Shown here in pieces: positions 8,809-17,111 of a DNA stretch of 64,000 nucleotides (position 1 is the first letter of the stretch; the number at the start of each line of letters is the position of its first letter). A program made the translations under genes and the position numbers. A model generated the notes under the pieces. That model was not told where the DNA came from. It saw only the letters and a list, made by a program, of their open reading frames with translations, and did not search any database. Location: the NCBI RefSeq assembly GCF_014641595.1, contig NZ_BMIA01000001.1, forward strand, positions 1,922,426 through 1,986,425, given 5' to 3'. This stretch comes from Dyadobacter endophyticus (lineage in GTDB: Bacteria > Bacteroidota > Bacteroidia > Cytophagales > Spirosomataceae).

Positions 8809-8843
8809 TAGATTTGGATCAGCCCGGAAGGCTCACGCCGGGC
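8809..8843 (+). promoter_or_regulatory. -7 element and leader hairpin before GH71/99-like gene
   Basis: TAGATTTG (8809-8816) matches TAnnTTTG exactly and sits 61 bases before the start codon. The predicted leader begins with GCCCGG-N10-CCGGGC (8822-8843), a short GC-rich hairpin without a T tract. No -33 TTG is visible at normal spacing. Confidence 0.4.
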
Positions 8844-8877
8844 ATTTACTCAAATCTTTCACCTTAAATCAATCCTG

Positions 8878-11700
8878 ATGAAAACAAACTGTTTACTGTT
8901 GCTCCTGTTGCTGACAGTGACCCTGCCCTCGTATGCGCAGGTGACGCCCGTGGACGATTGCGAATCGCTCACCGGCTGGGGCGGTGGCGGCAACACCCTA
9001 AGCCTCGACAGCGACGCGCCTGTGCAGGGAACTTATTCGATTAAGTCCGAGGGCGGCAATACCGAGCGCCTCCGCCGGACATTCCCGACGCCGATCAATA
9101 CCGGCATCGGCCCCACCGAGCTGAACATCGCTTACCTCCAATTCTCGCTCTTCGTGTCGGACGTCACGAAGTTCAGCGTGTCGGGCGGGCAGTTCGAAAT
9201 TACGAGCTCAGGCAACCCTGATACCGATGAATACAACTGGGGTACAGGCAGCGTAAATTTGCGCAACGGCTGGAATAACGTGGTGCTGCGCCTGAGTGCA
9301 GCAGGTAAGCAGGGCAACCCCAACCTGGCGGCGATCAACTTTTTCAGGTATTACAAACCCATTAATGCAGGGGAATCGATCATTATCAAGATCGATAATA
9401 TCCGTTTTACCAAAGGCTATGAAGGCAGTGTGCTTACGGGCGCGCATATTTTCAACGCAGCTGATAACACGGCGGGCTGGTCGAGCGGCGACCCGTCGGG
9501 CGGCGATGCGCCGGGCATAGATACGAGCAACAAGATCCTCGGCAGTGCATCCATCGTCAAAACCGGCTCAGGCCCCGACTGGTTTACATACAATCCCGCG
9601 CCGTTCAATACCACCGTGACAGAGGCCAATGGCATAGTGAAATTCTGGCTGTTTGTTTCCGACGCCACCAAAATGAATGGCAACGGAAGCATCGTATTCT
9701 CATCATCCGGCCAATCGGGAACCGATGAATACCGCTGGAACCTGGCCAGTCAGAAAGTCCTGAACGGCTGGAACCATATAGTTCTGCATTTGCCGGATGC
9801 AGCGAAAACAGGTAATCCAAACCTCTCGGCGATCAATTACTTTCACATCAACCAGACGGTTAGCGGAGCCATTACCGCCCGGATCGATGAAATAGAGTTT
9901 TATGAGCCTACGCCGGCGACCACGCCCGTTCCATCGGCCAACACGCTGAATGGAAAAGTAATGTTCGGCTACCAGGGCTGGTTTGGCCTTCCTACAGACG
10001 GCAACCCTGTCCACAACTGGTGGCTGCACTGGTTCGGCGGTGCACCCGACCACGCGAATGCTACCGTAGATATGTGGCCGTACCTGGGCGACTATCCGTC
10101 CAATGAACTTGTGGCTACCAATATGGTGTACAGCAACGGCGCGCCGGCAAAACTGTTTTCGAGCTACAACTACAATACCGTCGACCAGCATTTCAAATGG
10201 ATGCGCGAGCACGAGGTCGACGGCGTTTTCCAGCAGCGGTTCCTACAAAACTTCCGGACAGGCGATCCGCGTGTCCCCCGGCATTTTGAAAAGGTGATCG
10301 AGAATGTACAAACCGCCAGCTTGAAGTACGATCGTGTTTATGCGATTATGTACGACCTTTCCGGTGCGGACGCCACTTCGACCGAAGCAGTGATTGCCGA
10401 CTGGAAACAGCTCGTGGATGCAATGGGCGTCACTTCCGAGAGCAACTACCTGTGGCACAAAGGCCGCCCGCTGGTCGCATTGTGGGGGCTTGGCCTGGCT
10501 TCCAACTCCGAAGCCACTGCGGCCCGCTCCGACAAGCTCGTCAAATGGTTCCGCGACGGCGATCCTACCGACCCGACCGACGATCCCAAATACCGCGCAA
10601 CCGTCATGGGCGGCCTTAACGACAACTGGCGTACGCATGCCGCCGAGTGGCTCGCGGTGTACGACCAGCTTGACGTGATCAGCCCGTGGTCGGTGGGACG
10701 ATATAATAATGAAAGCGGCGCCAATGCATTCGCGATCAACTCGGTAAGGCCCGACATGGCCTATTTGCAGCCCAAAAACATCGATTATATGCCGGTCATC
10801 TTTCCGGGGTTTTCGTGGTTCAACCTGCAAACTGTGCGGAATAACCCTTCGGCCGCCATTAAAAACGCGATCCCACGCAACGGGGGAAGCTTTTTGTGGC
10901 AGCAATCGCAGAATGTGATCAACGAGGGGGCCAGCATGATATACCTGGCAATGTTTGACGAAGTGGACGAAGCGACCTCTTTTTTCAAAATGGAGAAATT
11001 CGCCGACCATACCCCGAAAGGCGGCGATACCTGGTTCCTCTCGCTCGATGCCGACGGCTACGATCTTACGCCCGACTGGTATATGGCCATTGGTAGTTAT
11101 ACCAAAAAGGTGCTCGCGGGCAAGGCCACGAACAGCCTTTCTGTCCCGCTCTACCCCAATGCACTTAGCACCACGGCGGGCCAGCCGCTACCTGTTACGC
11201 TAGTGAGCTTTGCCGCCCAAACCGAGCAAAACAATGCATTGCTGAGCTGGCGCACTTCGCAGGAAACCAACAGTTCGCATTTTGAAATACAGCGGAGCAC
11301 CGATGCCAAGGCATTTGCGACCATTGAAACAGTTAATTCAAACCAAAACTCCAATGTGAGGCAGGATTACATTTATGCAGATGTCAACCTGCCTGCGGGG
11401 CGTTTCTATTACCGCCTGAAAATGGTCGACGGCGACGGCTCCTTCGGTTACAGCAGCATCGCAACGGCGGAAATCAAGACGCCCATGACGGTGAAAGTCT
11501 ACCCAAACCCGGCTGCCAGCGTGCTCTCGGCAAAATCCGATACACGGATTTTAAAGGTGGATATTGTCAATGCTGCCGGACGTAAAATGCATTCATCCTC
11601 GCCCGGCAAGCCATACTTTGAACTGAATATTGCCAACTGGCCCTCCGGAACATACATTGTAAAGATCGACGGTGTTGAGCGGAAGGTCGTAAAACCCTGA
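8878..11700 (+). CDS. Secreted GH71/99-like glycoside hydrolase with T9SS sorting domain
   Basis: 940 residues. A signal peptide ends in PSYAQ. Two tandem jelly-roll-like domains follow at about 26-178 and 188-345, clearly related to each other (each has NGWNxxVLxL, GNPNLxAINxF and a closing I(D/K)xIxF). The catalytic region spans about 355-770, beginning GYQGWFGLPTDGNPVHNWW and including WLHWFGG and DPRVPRHFEKV, as in the GH71/99-like family. A linker domain (about 772-868) has an Fn3-like look, and 872-940 is a type A T9SS sorting domain (VKVYPNPAASVL to the C-terminal K). It should be exported and anchored or released by T9SS. GH71 and GH99 act on alpha-1,3-glucan and alpha-mannosides; the substrate here is uncertain. 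Confidence 0.85.
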   Translation: MKTNCLLLLLLLTVTLPSYAQVTPVDDCESLTGWGGGGNTLSLDSDAPVQGTYSIKSEGGNTERLRRTFPTPINTGIGPTELNIAYLQFSLFVSDVTKFSVSGGQFEITSSGNPDTDEYNWGTGSVNLRNGWNNVVLRLSAAGKQGNPNLAAINFFRYYKPINAGESIIIKIDNIRFTKGYEGSVLTGAHIFNAADNTAGWSSGDPSGGDAPGIDTSNKILGSASIVKTGSGPDWFTYNPAPFNTTVTEANGIVKFWLFVSDATKMNGNGSIVFSSSGQSGTDEYRWNLASQKVLNGWNHIVLHLPDAAKTGNPNLSAINYFHINQTVSGAITARIDEIEFYEPTPATTPVPSANTLNGKVMFGYQGWFGLPTDGNPVHNWWLHWFGGAPDHANATVDMWPYLGDYPSNELVATNMVYSNGAPAKLFSSYNYNTVDQHFKWMREHEVDGVFQQRFLQNFRTGDPRVPRHFEKVIENVQTASLKYDRVYAIMYDLSGADATSTEAVIADWKQLVDAMGVTSESNYLWHKGRPLVALWGLGLASNSEATAARSDKLVKWFRDGDPTDPTDDPKYRATVMGGLNDNWRTHAAEWLAVYDQLDVISPWSVGRYNNESGANAFAINSVRPDMAYLQPKNIDYMPVIFPGFSWFNLQTVRNNPSAAIKNAIPRNGGSFLWQQSQNVINEGASMIYLAMFDEVDEATSFFKMEKFADHTPKGGDTWFLSLDADGYDLTPDWYMAIGSYTKKVLAGKATNSLSVPLYPNALSTTAGQPLPVTLVSFAAQTEQNNALLSWRTSQETNSSHFEIQRSTDAKAFATIETVNSNQNSNVRQDYIYADVNLPAGRFYYRLKMVDGDGSFGYSSIATAEIKTPMTVKVYPNPAASVLSAKSDTRILKVDIVNAAGRKMHSSSPGKPYFELNIANWPSGTYIVKIDGVERKVVKP

Positions 11701-11714
11701 ATTCAGACCAATTT

Positions 11715-11748
11715 AAGCCGGGGCATTCTACGCCCCGGCTTATTTTTT
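11715..11748. terminator. Rho-independent terminator
   Basis: AAGCCGGGGC (11715-11724) pairs with GCCCCGGCTT (11732-11741), followed by ATTTTTT. It ends the GH71/99-like gene and lies against the stop of the convergent gene. Confidence 0.85.
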
Positions 11749-13107
11749 GACATACCGCAGACCCACCGAAAGACCGATCTGGTAAGGCTGGATTTTAAAA
11801 GGATTGTCGGGATTACGCAATTTAGACAGGCTGTATTCAAAATAAGGTCCGACGGTCATAGCAACATGCTTGCCCGCAAAGAGTTCCTTCCCGAACCCTG
11901 CATTGACCCACACCATATTCTTTTTCGACGTAAGGTCGCGGCTAAATTCTGCCCCGACGTCCCCAAAATAGTTGCGCAGGAAATGCGACCGGCGTACCGC
12001 ATGCTTTTTCGCGGATATACCTACCAGACGCGCCGTACTCTGTTCCTTCTGAGGAATGCCTTTTCGAACAACCTCATAATTGCCCGTAAGATCCGGCCCG
12101 ACTGTAAATTCGCTGGTCGCGATCTCATAGCGGTACGACTGCCTGAACTGCCCGTAGTTGAGCAGCAGCTGGAAGCCTTTGCGCTCCACTCCGGCCGAAA
12201 ACTTGTATCCCACAGTTTCCGCGGAGATGTTTGCCGGAAAAACAAAGTTCTGGTAAACGACGCCATTTCCCGGCCTTACGGTCAGGATCTGGAAAGTGCG
12301 CAGCGGCGTTATGCCTACAATGATGCCCCAGCGTTCTTTGACCTGAAATGCATAACGTTTTTGCGGTTCCCCGGGTGTTACGAGGCTGTCGGGTGGCCAG
12401 CGATATTGTGGAAGGGCCATTGGCCTGTGATCCAGCACCCCGATGTCTTGATCGGCCAACGCAGGCCCTTCCAGTTCCTTCATATTGCTTTGATTGATAG
12501 AGTCGCTGTTGGACAGCGAGCTTCCGAAGCCTATTTTCTCCAATTCTGATTCCAGGAACGCCCTGTCCTCTGACGAAATATCCTTATCCCGAATCCAGAT
12601 AGAACCAAACGATGGATTAGACCTGACCATGTCGATAAACTTTACGACATCCGCACGCTTGAACCTGTATGGTTTCGCGACCGTACGGGTTGCACGTGAG
12701 ACACGCGCACCCACAACTTCCCACGTAGCCGGCACCGGTCCCGATTTGACCGATGTTTCGTGTTGAACCAAATCCGTATTGCCTGTGCGGATTTCAGCCA
12801 CCGGAGCAAGCTTGCCCCCTTCTGGCTGGCCTTTCTGCATTGCCGGACCGGGAGTAGTTGTCGGTGCCTTAGAAAACTCGTGGGCAATCTGCGGCACAGA
12901 AAGCGATACCAGGTATACGGTCGCTGTCAAACCGATCAATAGCAAAAGTGAGGCTATCAGGGCGGTCTGGACCATGCTCGTTCCTCCACCCAGCCCTTTG
13001 AATATCTTTTCCCGGAGGGTCGGGTCGGGTAGTCTTTCAAAATTGTCGAATCGTTCCCGGAGCGCTTTACGCAACTCCTCGTCGATAGGCTCGTCAGAAG
13101 ATTTCAT
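11740..13107 (-). CDS. Anti-sigma candidate with C-terminal barrel-like region
   Basis: 455 residues. The N terminus is cytoplasmic in character (DEELRKALRERFDNFERLPD), then a single membrane helix lies at about 47-70 (ALIASLLLLIGLTATVYLV). A low-complexity linker follows, and the last 200 residues read as amphipathic beta strands with the ending YQIGLSVGLRYVKK. The gene starts 14 bases inside the ECF sigma gene, so the two are co-translated. Bacteroidota are known to place a short sigma-binding segment, one helix and an outer-membrane-barrel-like domain in one chain downstream of ECF sigma genes. The anti-sigma role is inferred; no zinc anti-sigma motif is present. Confidence 0.6.
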   Translation of the reverse strand: MKSSDEPIDEELRKALRERFDNFERLPDPTLREKIFKGLGGGTSMVQTALIASLLLLIGLTATVYLVSLSVPQIAHEFSKAPTTTPGPAMQKGQPEGGKLAPVAEIRTGNTDLVQHETSVKSGPVPATWEVVGARVSRATRTVAKPYRFKRADVVKFIDMVRSNPSFGSIWIRDKDISSEDRAFLESELEKIGFGSSLSNSDSINQSNMKELEGPALADQDIGVLDHRPMALPQYRWPPDSLVTPGEPQKRYAFQVKERWGIIVGITPLRTFQILTVRPGNGVVYQNFVFPANISAETVGYKFSAGVERKGFQLLLNYGQFRQSYRYEIATSEFTVGPDLTGNYEVVRKGIPQKEQSTARLVGISAKKHAVRRSHFLRNYFGDVGAEFSRDLTSKKNMVWVNAGFGKELFAGKHVAMTVGPYFEYSLSKLRNPDNPFKIQPYQIGLSVGLRYVKK

Positions 13108-13678
13108 ATTGCGTAATTCCTTTTTCCTGTAACTTTTTCATTAGCAAATTTCTTCCCCGCAAAAATTGCGATCGTGACGTGCTGTCGGAAATAGCCAGCA
13201 TTTCGGCGATCTCACCATGCGTGTAACCATCTATCAAATGCAGGTTGATGATCATCCGGTATCCGTCCGGCAACGTGTTGATCACATTCAGCAGTACGTT
13301 CATATCTATCTGAGTGATAATCTTTCCATAATCTCCCGAATCGAGCTCCCGCTGATAATCGTCCAGGTTCGAGTACAGCTGCTGCTCCTTCGTCGTCCGG
13401 TGATAGTAATTGATCGCCGTCCTGATCACCACCGATTTAACCCAGGCATCGATCACCTCCACGTTTCTCAATTCATTGATATTTTTAAAAACTTTGATAA
13501 ACCCGTCCTGAAAAATGTCCTCCGCTTCGGCCTTCGTTTTCGCATAGCGCACGCAAAGCCCCAGCAGCCTGGATTTGTACCGTTCATAGAATGCAGTCTG
13601 TGCCCTGGTATCGCCAGCCTGACAGGCCCGTACCAGATCGGCAAGCGAACTGTATTTCTTGCTGCGGAAAAAGGTCAT
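13094..13678 (-). CDS. ECF RNA polymerase sigma-70 factor
   Basis: 194 residues. Region 2 has AKTKAEAEDIFQDGFIKVFKNI (the DxxQ-like core helix binding) and region 4 has LPDGYRMIINLHLIDGYTHGEIAEMLAISDSTSRSQFLRGR (sigma4 HTH). It directs RNA polymerase to extracytoplasmic-stress-type promoters. The anti-sigma candidate overlaps its 3' end. The upstream gap holds no recognised -7 element, and autoregulation would be usual. Targets are unknown. Confidence 0.93.
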   Translation of the reverse strand: MTFFRSKKYSSLADLVRACQAGDTRAQTAFYERYKSRLLGLCVRYAKTKAEAEDIFQDGFIKVFKNINELRNVEVIDAWVKSVVIRTAINYYHRTTKEQQLYSNLDDYQRELDSGDYGKIITQIDMNVLLNVINTLPDGYRMIINLHLIDGYTHGEIAEMLAISDSTSRSQFLRGRNLLMKKLQEKGITQYEIF

Positions 13679-13722
13679 TCAGAGGGGTTATGAAGTGTAT
13701 CGTTGAAACAATTATTGTTCTT

Positions 13723-14658
13723 TCACCGGTATATCGTCGTTTGATACGACATATTTACAAAGTTTCCATCCTGGTCGAAATTGAACTGGCAATTTTCGTT
13801 TGTCCCCTGCAAAACGATCACATAACCTGTCCCAATGGGATCCGAAAACTTATATCCCTCGAGTATTTTCAAAGAGGCAAATGCCGAGCCTTTTACAAAG
13901 TTCTGTATTTTCTCAGGGTATTCATCAATATGATAATAAAATGCTTCGGCACGATAAACGGTACTGATCAATTTACCCGGAGCATTAAAAGAAAATTCAT
14001 AACTGGTACTCGATGCAGTGTATGCATTCACCTCATATTCTTTTTCATTATTTGCATTAATAGAAACCCGAGCATTTGAAAACCTCAGCTTTTCTCTTTC
14101 CAGAAAGCTTACTACCGGACCGGGCAGCGTATGCAGCTCATCTTTTCCGATAATGTAGGAAAACTTGACATAAGGCTCTAACCGAATCACATATTTAATA
14201 GCATTGGCAGGCTTATATCGCACCCATGTGAGCAGGTATTCACTGTTATTCCAGGTATATTTGGAATGGAAAACCTTATCCTCATTCACCTGAGGCACAG
14301 GCTCTTTGTAAACATCTGCCACGCCGCCGCTCACGCTCCGGGAGGGTAACGACTGTCGCATTGAATCGGGAACCGCACCATACATCCGGTACACGCTCAA
14401 TATCTTTTTTGTATTTAAAGCCGCGTGAAAAGGATTGCCATTCAATTTGTAATAAACCTCATAGAGTTTTTCCTTTTCTATTGCCTGAAAAGTAGCATCC
14501 GTAGCGTCTGGATATGCATCGGACATTACTTTGATGATCGCTTCCGGCAATATTTCCGGCGGGATCACCTGTCGATCTTTATAATTGCTGCATCCTTCCA
14601 GAACGAGGATTAAAACAATTAAAAGAAATAATCTGTCGGTATACCTTCTTTCATTCAT
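13723..14658 (-). CDS. Lipoprotein with three PepSY-like repeats
   Basis: 311 residues. The signal sequence ends in the lipobox LEGC (about residues 20-23), so the protein is lipid-anchored in the envelope. Three segments share the pattern of a helix followed by short strands: one around LPEAIIKVMSDAYPDATDAT, one beginning EKLRFSNARVSINANNEKEY and ending LISTVYR, and one at the C terminus beginning YPEKIQNFVKGSAFASL. This resembles the PepSY-like fold of Bacteroidota periplasmic proteins. It has no identified catalytic site. It lies 44 bases upstream of the ECF sigma gene on the same strand and could be its neighbour by co-transcription or a target. Confidence 0.6.
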   Translation of the reverse strand: MNERRYTDRLFLLIVLILVLEGCSNYKDRQVIPPEILPEAIIKVMSDAYPDATDATFQAIEKEKLYEVYYKLNGNPFHAALNTKKILSVYRMYGAVPDSMRQSLPSRSVSGGVADVYKEPVPQVNEDKVFHSKYTWNNSEYLLTWVRYKPANAIKYVIRLEPYVKFSYIIGKDELHTLPGPVVSFLEREKLRFSNARVSINANNEKEYEVNAYTASSTSYEFSFNAPGKLISTVYRAEAFYYHIDEYPEKIQNFVKGSAFASLKILEGYKFSDPIGTGYVIVLQGTNENCQFNFDQDGNFVNMSYQTTIYR

Positions 14659-14698
14659 AGCATCAAATAAGTTGATCGCCGGGGTGCCAATTGTATAT

Positions 14699-15436
14699 TT
14701 AATATATGGATACTCCTAATTTGTGCTCCGCATCCCGGTATTCGACGTCCGTCATCCAGGCTGCGCGCATTATAAAAGCATAAGTTATTTTTCCTGCTTC
14801 TGTTTGCTCTTCCACCACGATCCGTATCCGCTCTGAACTGGCCGCTCTTCGGGCTTCTTCCACGCCCCGGAACAATGGGGCAGGCTCGCTGGCAACATAC
14901 CCCGAATCGGGCCGCCAGTCGCTTCCCGACAATGCCCCGGCAAGAGACCGGATACTTTCTGGCAGTGGGAATTTCATTACCTTACGCTCACTGTCCCAGG
15001 CCCATTCCCCACTTTCCTTCACCGTCCGGGGCATCATTACACACTTAAATTCACCAAACGGGACGTTGCCGTAAGCGCCCGACATCTTCATTTCGCTGAC
15101 GACGCCCTTCCCGAAATAGCCCCGCCCAAACTGTACCGCTACCATCGGGATCACTTCGTTCAGGTAATGGCTGTTCAGCAACGGGGATACCTCCCTTACA
15201 TTCACCGTTGCAATCTGATCTTCTTCCTGACGGGCCATTTCCTCGATGCGCCAATACCTTTCCTGTACGATCATCCTGCCCAGGAATTCGGCTTTTGTAA
15301 GCCCCTGGCCTGATTTCGGTCCTACATTCGTTTCCGTGTCGCATGCCAGCAACGACAGCATTACAAAAAGAAGGCTGTTTGCTAAGCATATCCAGGTCTG
15401 CCGTTCGCGTCCGGCTTTTCCATGCTTTATTATCAT
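14699..15436 (-). CDS. Hypothetical lipoprotein
   Basis: 245 residues. A basic start (KHGKAGRERQ) and a hydrophobic stretch end in LLAC, a lipobox, at about residue 31. The mature part is hydrophilic and mixed alpha/beta; I recognise no family. It shares strand and spacing (40 bases) with the PepSY-like lipoprotein downstream, so the two may form an operon leading toward the sigma factor. Its own upstream gap contains the terminator of mscS, so transcription must restart between them. Confidence 0.65.
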   Translation of the reverse strand: MIIKHGKAGRERQTWICLANSLLFVMLSLLACDTETNVGPKSGQGLTKAEFLGRMIVQERYWRIEEMARQEEDQIATVNVREVSPLLNSHYLNEVIPMVAVQFGRGYFGKGVVSEMKMSGAYGNVPFGEFKCVMMPRTVKESGEWAWDSERKVMKFPLPESIRSLAGALSGSDWRPDSGYVASEPAPLFRGVEEARRAASSERIRIVVEEQTEAGKITYAFIMRAAWMTDVEYRDAEHKLGVSIY

Positions 15437-15448
15437 TCGTCAGATCGT

Positions 15449-15498
15449 AAAAAAGTCTTCCCGCAGGTTCGCCCGTGGGGCGGAACATGCAGGAAGAC
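15449..15498 (-). terminator. Rho-independent terminator of mscS-type gene
   Basis: GTCTTCC (15455-15461) pairs with GGAAGAC (15492-15498), and GTTCGCCC with GGGC(G)GAAC inside; on the minus strand the stem is followed by TTTTTT. It lies just past the MscS stop codon. Confidence 0.8.
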
Positions 15499-15539
15499 AC
15501 CCACTTTCAAAAAAACGCTGCACGGAACGGGAAAAAACT

Positions 15540-16328
15540 TTAAGCCATTCCCGGAAGTTTGAGACCGGAGCCTTTCAGAGCCTCCATTAGTTTCTCCTGG
15601 ATTTCCATTTTAGTGTCCACAAAACCGTGCGCGTCCAGCCACACATTCACCATCACTTTGTAACCGTCCGGCTCGATGGAGGATATCCCGATACGTCTTG
15701 CGGGGACTTTAAGGGCACTTTGGGCATGATCGAGGACATTATTGACGATGTTTTTAACCTCCCTGAAATCGATACTGTTGCTAAATTTCATCTCTACATC
15801 GAGCCGCCTGTTGCCCGAGCCGCTGACGTTGATGATCACTTCATTCGAGAGCTTGCTGTTAGGGATCACTACCTTGCGGTTATCGTACGTTTTCACCACC
15901 GTATAAAAGATTCTAATCGCTTCGACGGTCCCCTCCTGCCCCTGTGCCACGATGTTGTCGCCCACATGAAAAGGTTTGAGGATCAGGATCAGTACGCCAC
16001 TCGTGAAATTTTGTAAAGTACCCGACAAAGCCAGGCCCGCCGCAACACCAATTGCGCCAATCAAAGCGGCAAAAACCGTCATTTGAATGCCTACTATCTG
16101 CATCACGGAGATTACGAGCAGCACCCGCAGAGAGGTCACCGCGAGGCTGAGGAGGAAGGGTGTGAGCGACGGGTCGATGTCGCGTTTGGACATGTGTGTG
16201 CTGAGCCAACGCGAGAGCAGACGGATGAGCCAGAAGCCGGCGATCAATACGCCTATTCCCAAGAGAACGGGTGGCCCGGTTTCCAATATCCACGCGTAAG
16301 CTTTGTTATAGAATTGCTGAATTTTCAT
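15540..16328 (-). CDS. mscS: MscS-family mechanosensitive ion channel
   Basis: 262 residues, close to the size of small-conductance MscS. Three hydrophobic segments lie at about 15-35, 58-80 and 86-112. The pore helix has the Gly/Ala pattern AAGLALSGTLQNFTSG, followed by the MscS beta domain (KPFHVGDNIVAQGQEGTVEAI) and the alpha/beta C-terminal vestibule. It opens under membrane tension to release solutes on hypo-osmotic shock. It appears monocistronic with a strong terminator behind. Confidence 0.93.
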   Translation of the reverse strand: MKIQQFYNKAYAWILETGPPVLLGIGVLIAGFWLIRLLSRWLSTHMSKRDIDPSLTPFLLSLAVTSLRVLLVISVMQIVGIQMTVFAALIGAIGVAAGLALSGTLQNFTSGVLILILKPFHVGDNIVAQGQEGTVEAIRIFYTVVKTYDNRKVVIPNSKLSNEVIINVSGSGNRRLDVEMKFSNSIDFREVKNIVNNVLDHAQSALKVPARRIGISSIEPDGYKVMVNVWLDAHGFVDTKMEIQEKLMEALKGSGLKLPGMA

Positions 16329-16442
16329 GATTTGACTTCATTGATTTAGATACCGGCCTCGCGAAAAAAATCCGTTCCAATGCCCGTTGGCATATTTTTT
16401 GACCCTCGCCTTTCAATTAGTTAAGGAAAAATCCCAACAGAC

Positions 16443-17105
16443 ATGGAAATCCATCATCAACAAACCAAATCATCCGGGGTCACCGCTGGCCGGGCCTCGA
16501 TAGGCCGCGCCACGATTGGCCGGGCCACGGTTGGCCGATATGCAGTGTACCTGATCATGGCGGCGATCGCCGCGGGTATTGGGTTTTACTTTTATGCCCC
16601 AAAGCCGGTCGACAAGGCGGCCAACGAGAATATGTCGCTCTTCCTGCAAAACAAGATCAGCGATGTCGATTTAAAACTTAAAAACGGCGATAGCGACACC
16701 GATTTGGCCACGCGACTTTCGTGGCACAAGTCGAATACTGCTTTGTATAACGAAGCTAAGTCCAACTCCGACAAGCAGGTCGCTGAACAGCGTGAAGTCC
16801 TGAGAAAGAAAATGGTACAAGTCCAGGAGCGCGACTTCCCCGAATTGCGCACCGAGTATGTCGAATCCAAAAAGGAAGCGCTCAACGAGCAGCATGTCGT
16901 CATTGGATTAGCAGGCAGTCACCAGGAGGTACTGACTTTTGAAGGTACAATGTTCAAACCGAAGCAGGTTCAGGAAGATTTCATGAAGAACATTTACGGG
17001 ATCGTGAATGACCTGCGGTTTAAAAAAGTGGTATACAAATGGTCAGAAGCGCCTGATGGGGTGCACAATTACGAGATCAGATCGAAGGCGGATGGGGAGA
17101 TCTAA
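16443..17105 (+). CDS. Hypothetical single-pass membrane protein with GRATI repeats
   Basis: 220 residues. Residues 16-35 are four five-residue repeats of the form GRA(S/T)(I/V) (last copy GRYAV), encoded by 15-base imperfect repeats at about 16488-16547. A membrane helix follows at about 34-50, then a charged, helical periplasmic part of about 165 residues (KLKNGDSDTDLATRLSWHK, EQREVLRKKMVQVQERDF). No family recognised. The strongly basic repeated N terminus should face the cytoplasm. It is convergent with the AI-2E-family gene. Confidence 0.6.
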   Translation: MEIHHQQTKSSGVTAGRASIGRATIGRATVGRYAVYLIMAAIAAGIGFYFYAPKPVDKAANENMSLFLQNKISDVDLKLKNGDSDTDLATRLSWHKSNTALYNEAKSNSDKQVAEQREVLRKKMVQVQERDFPELRTEYVESKKEALNEQHVVIGLAGSHQEVLTFEGTMFKPKQVQEDFMKNIYGIVNDLRFKKVVYKWSEAPDGVHNYEIRSKADGEI

Positions 17106-17111
17106 TAGCGG

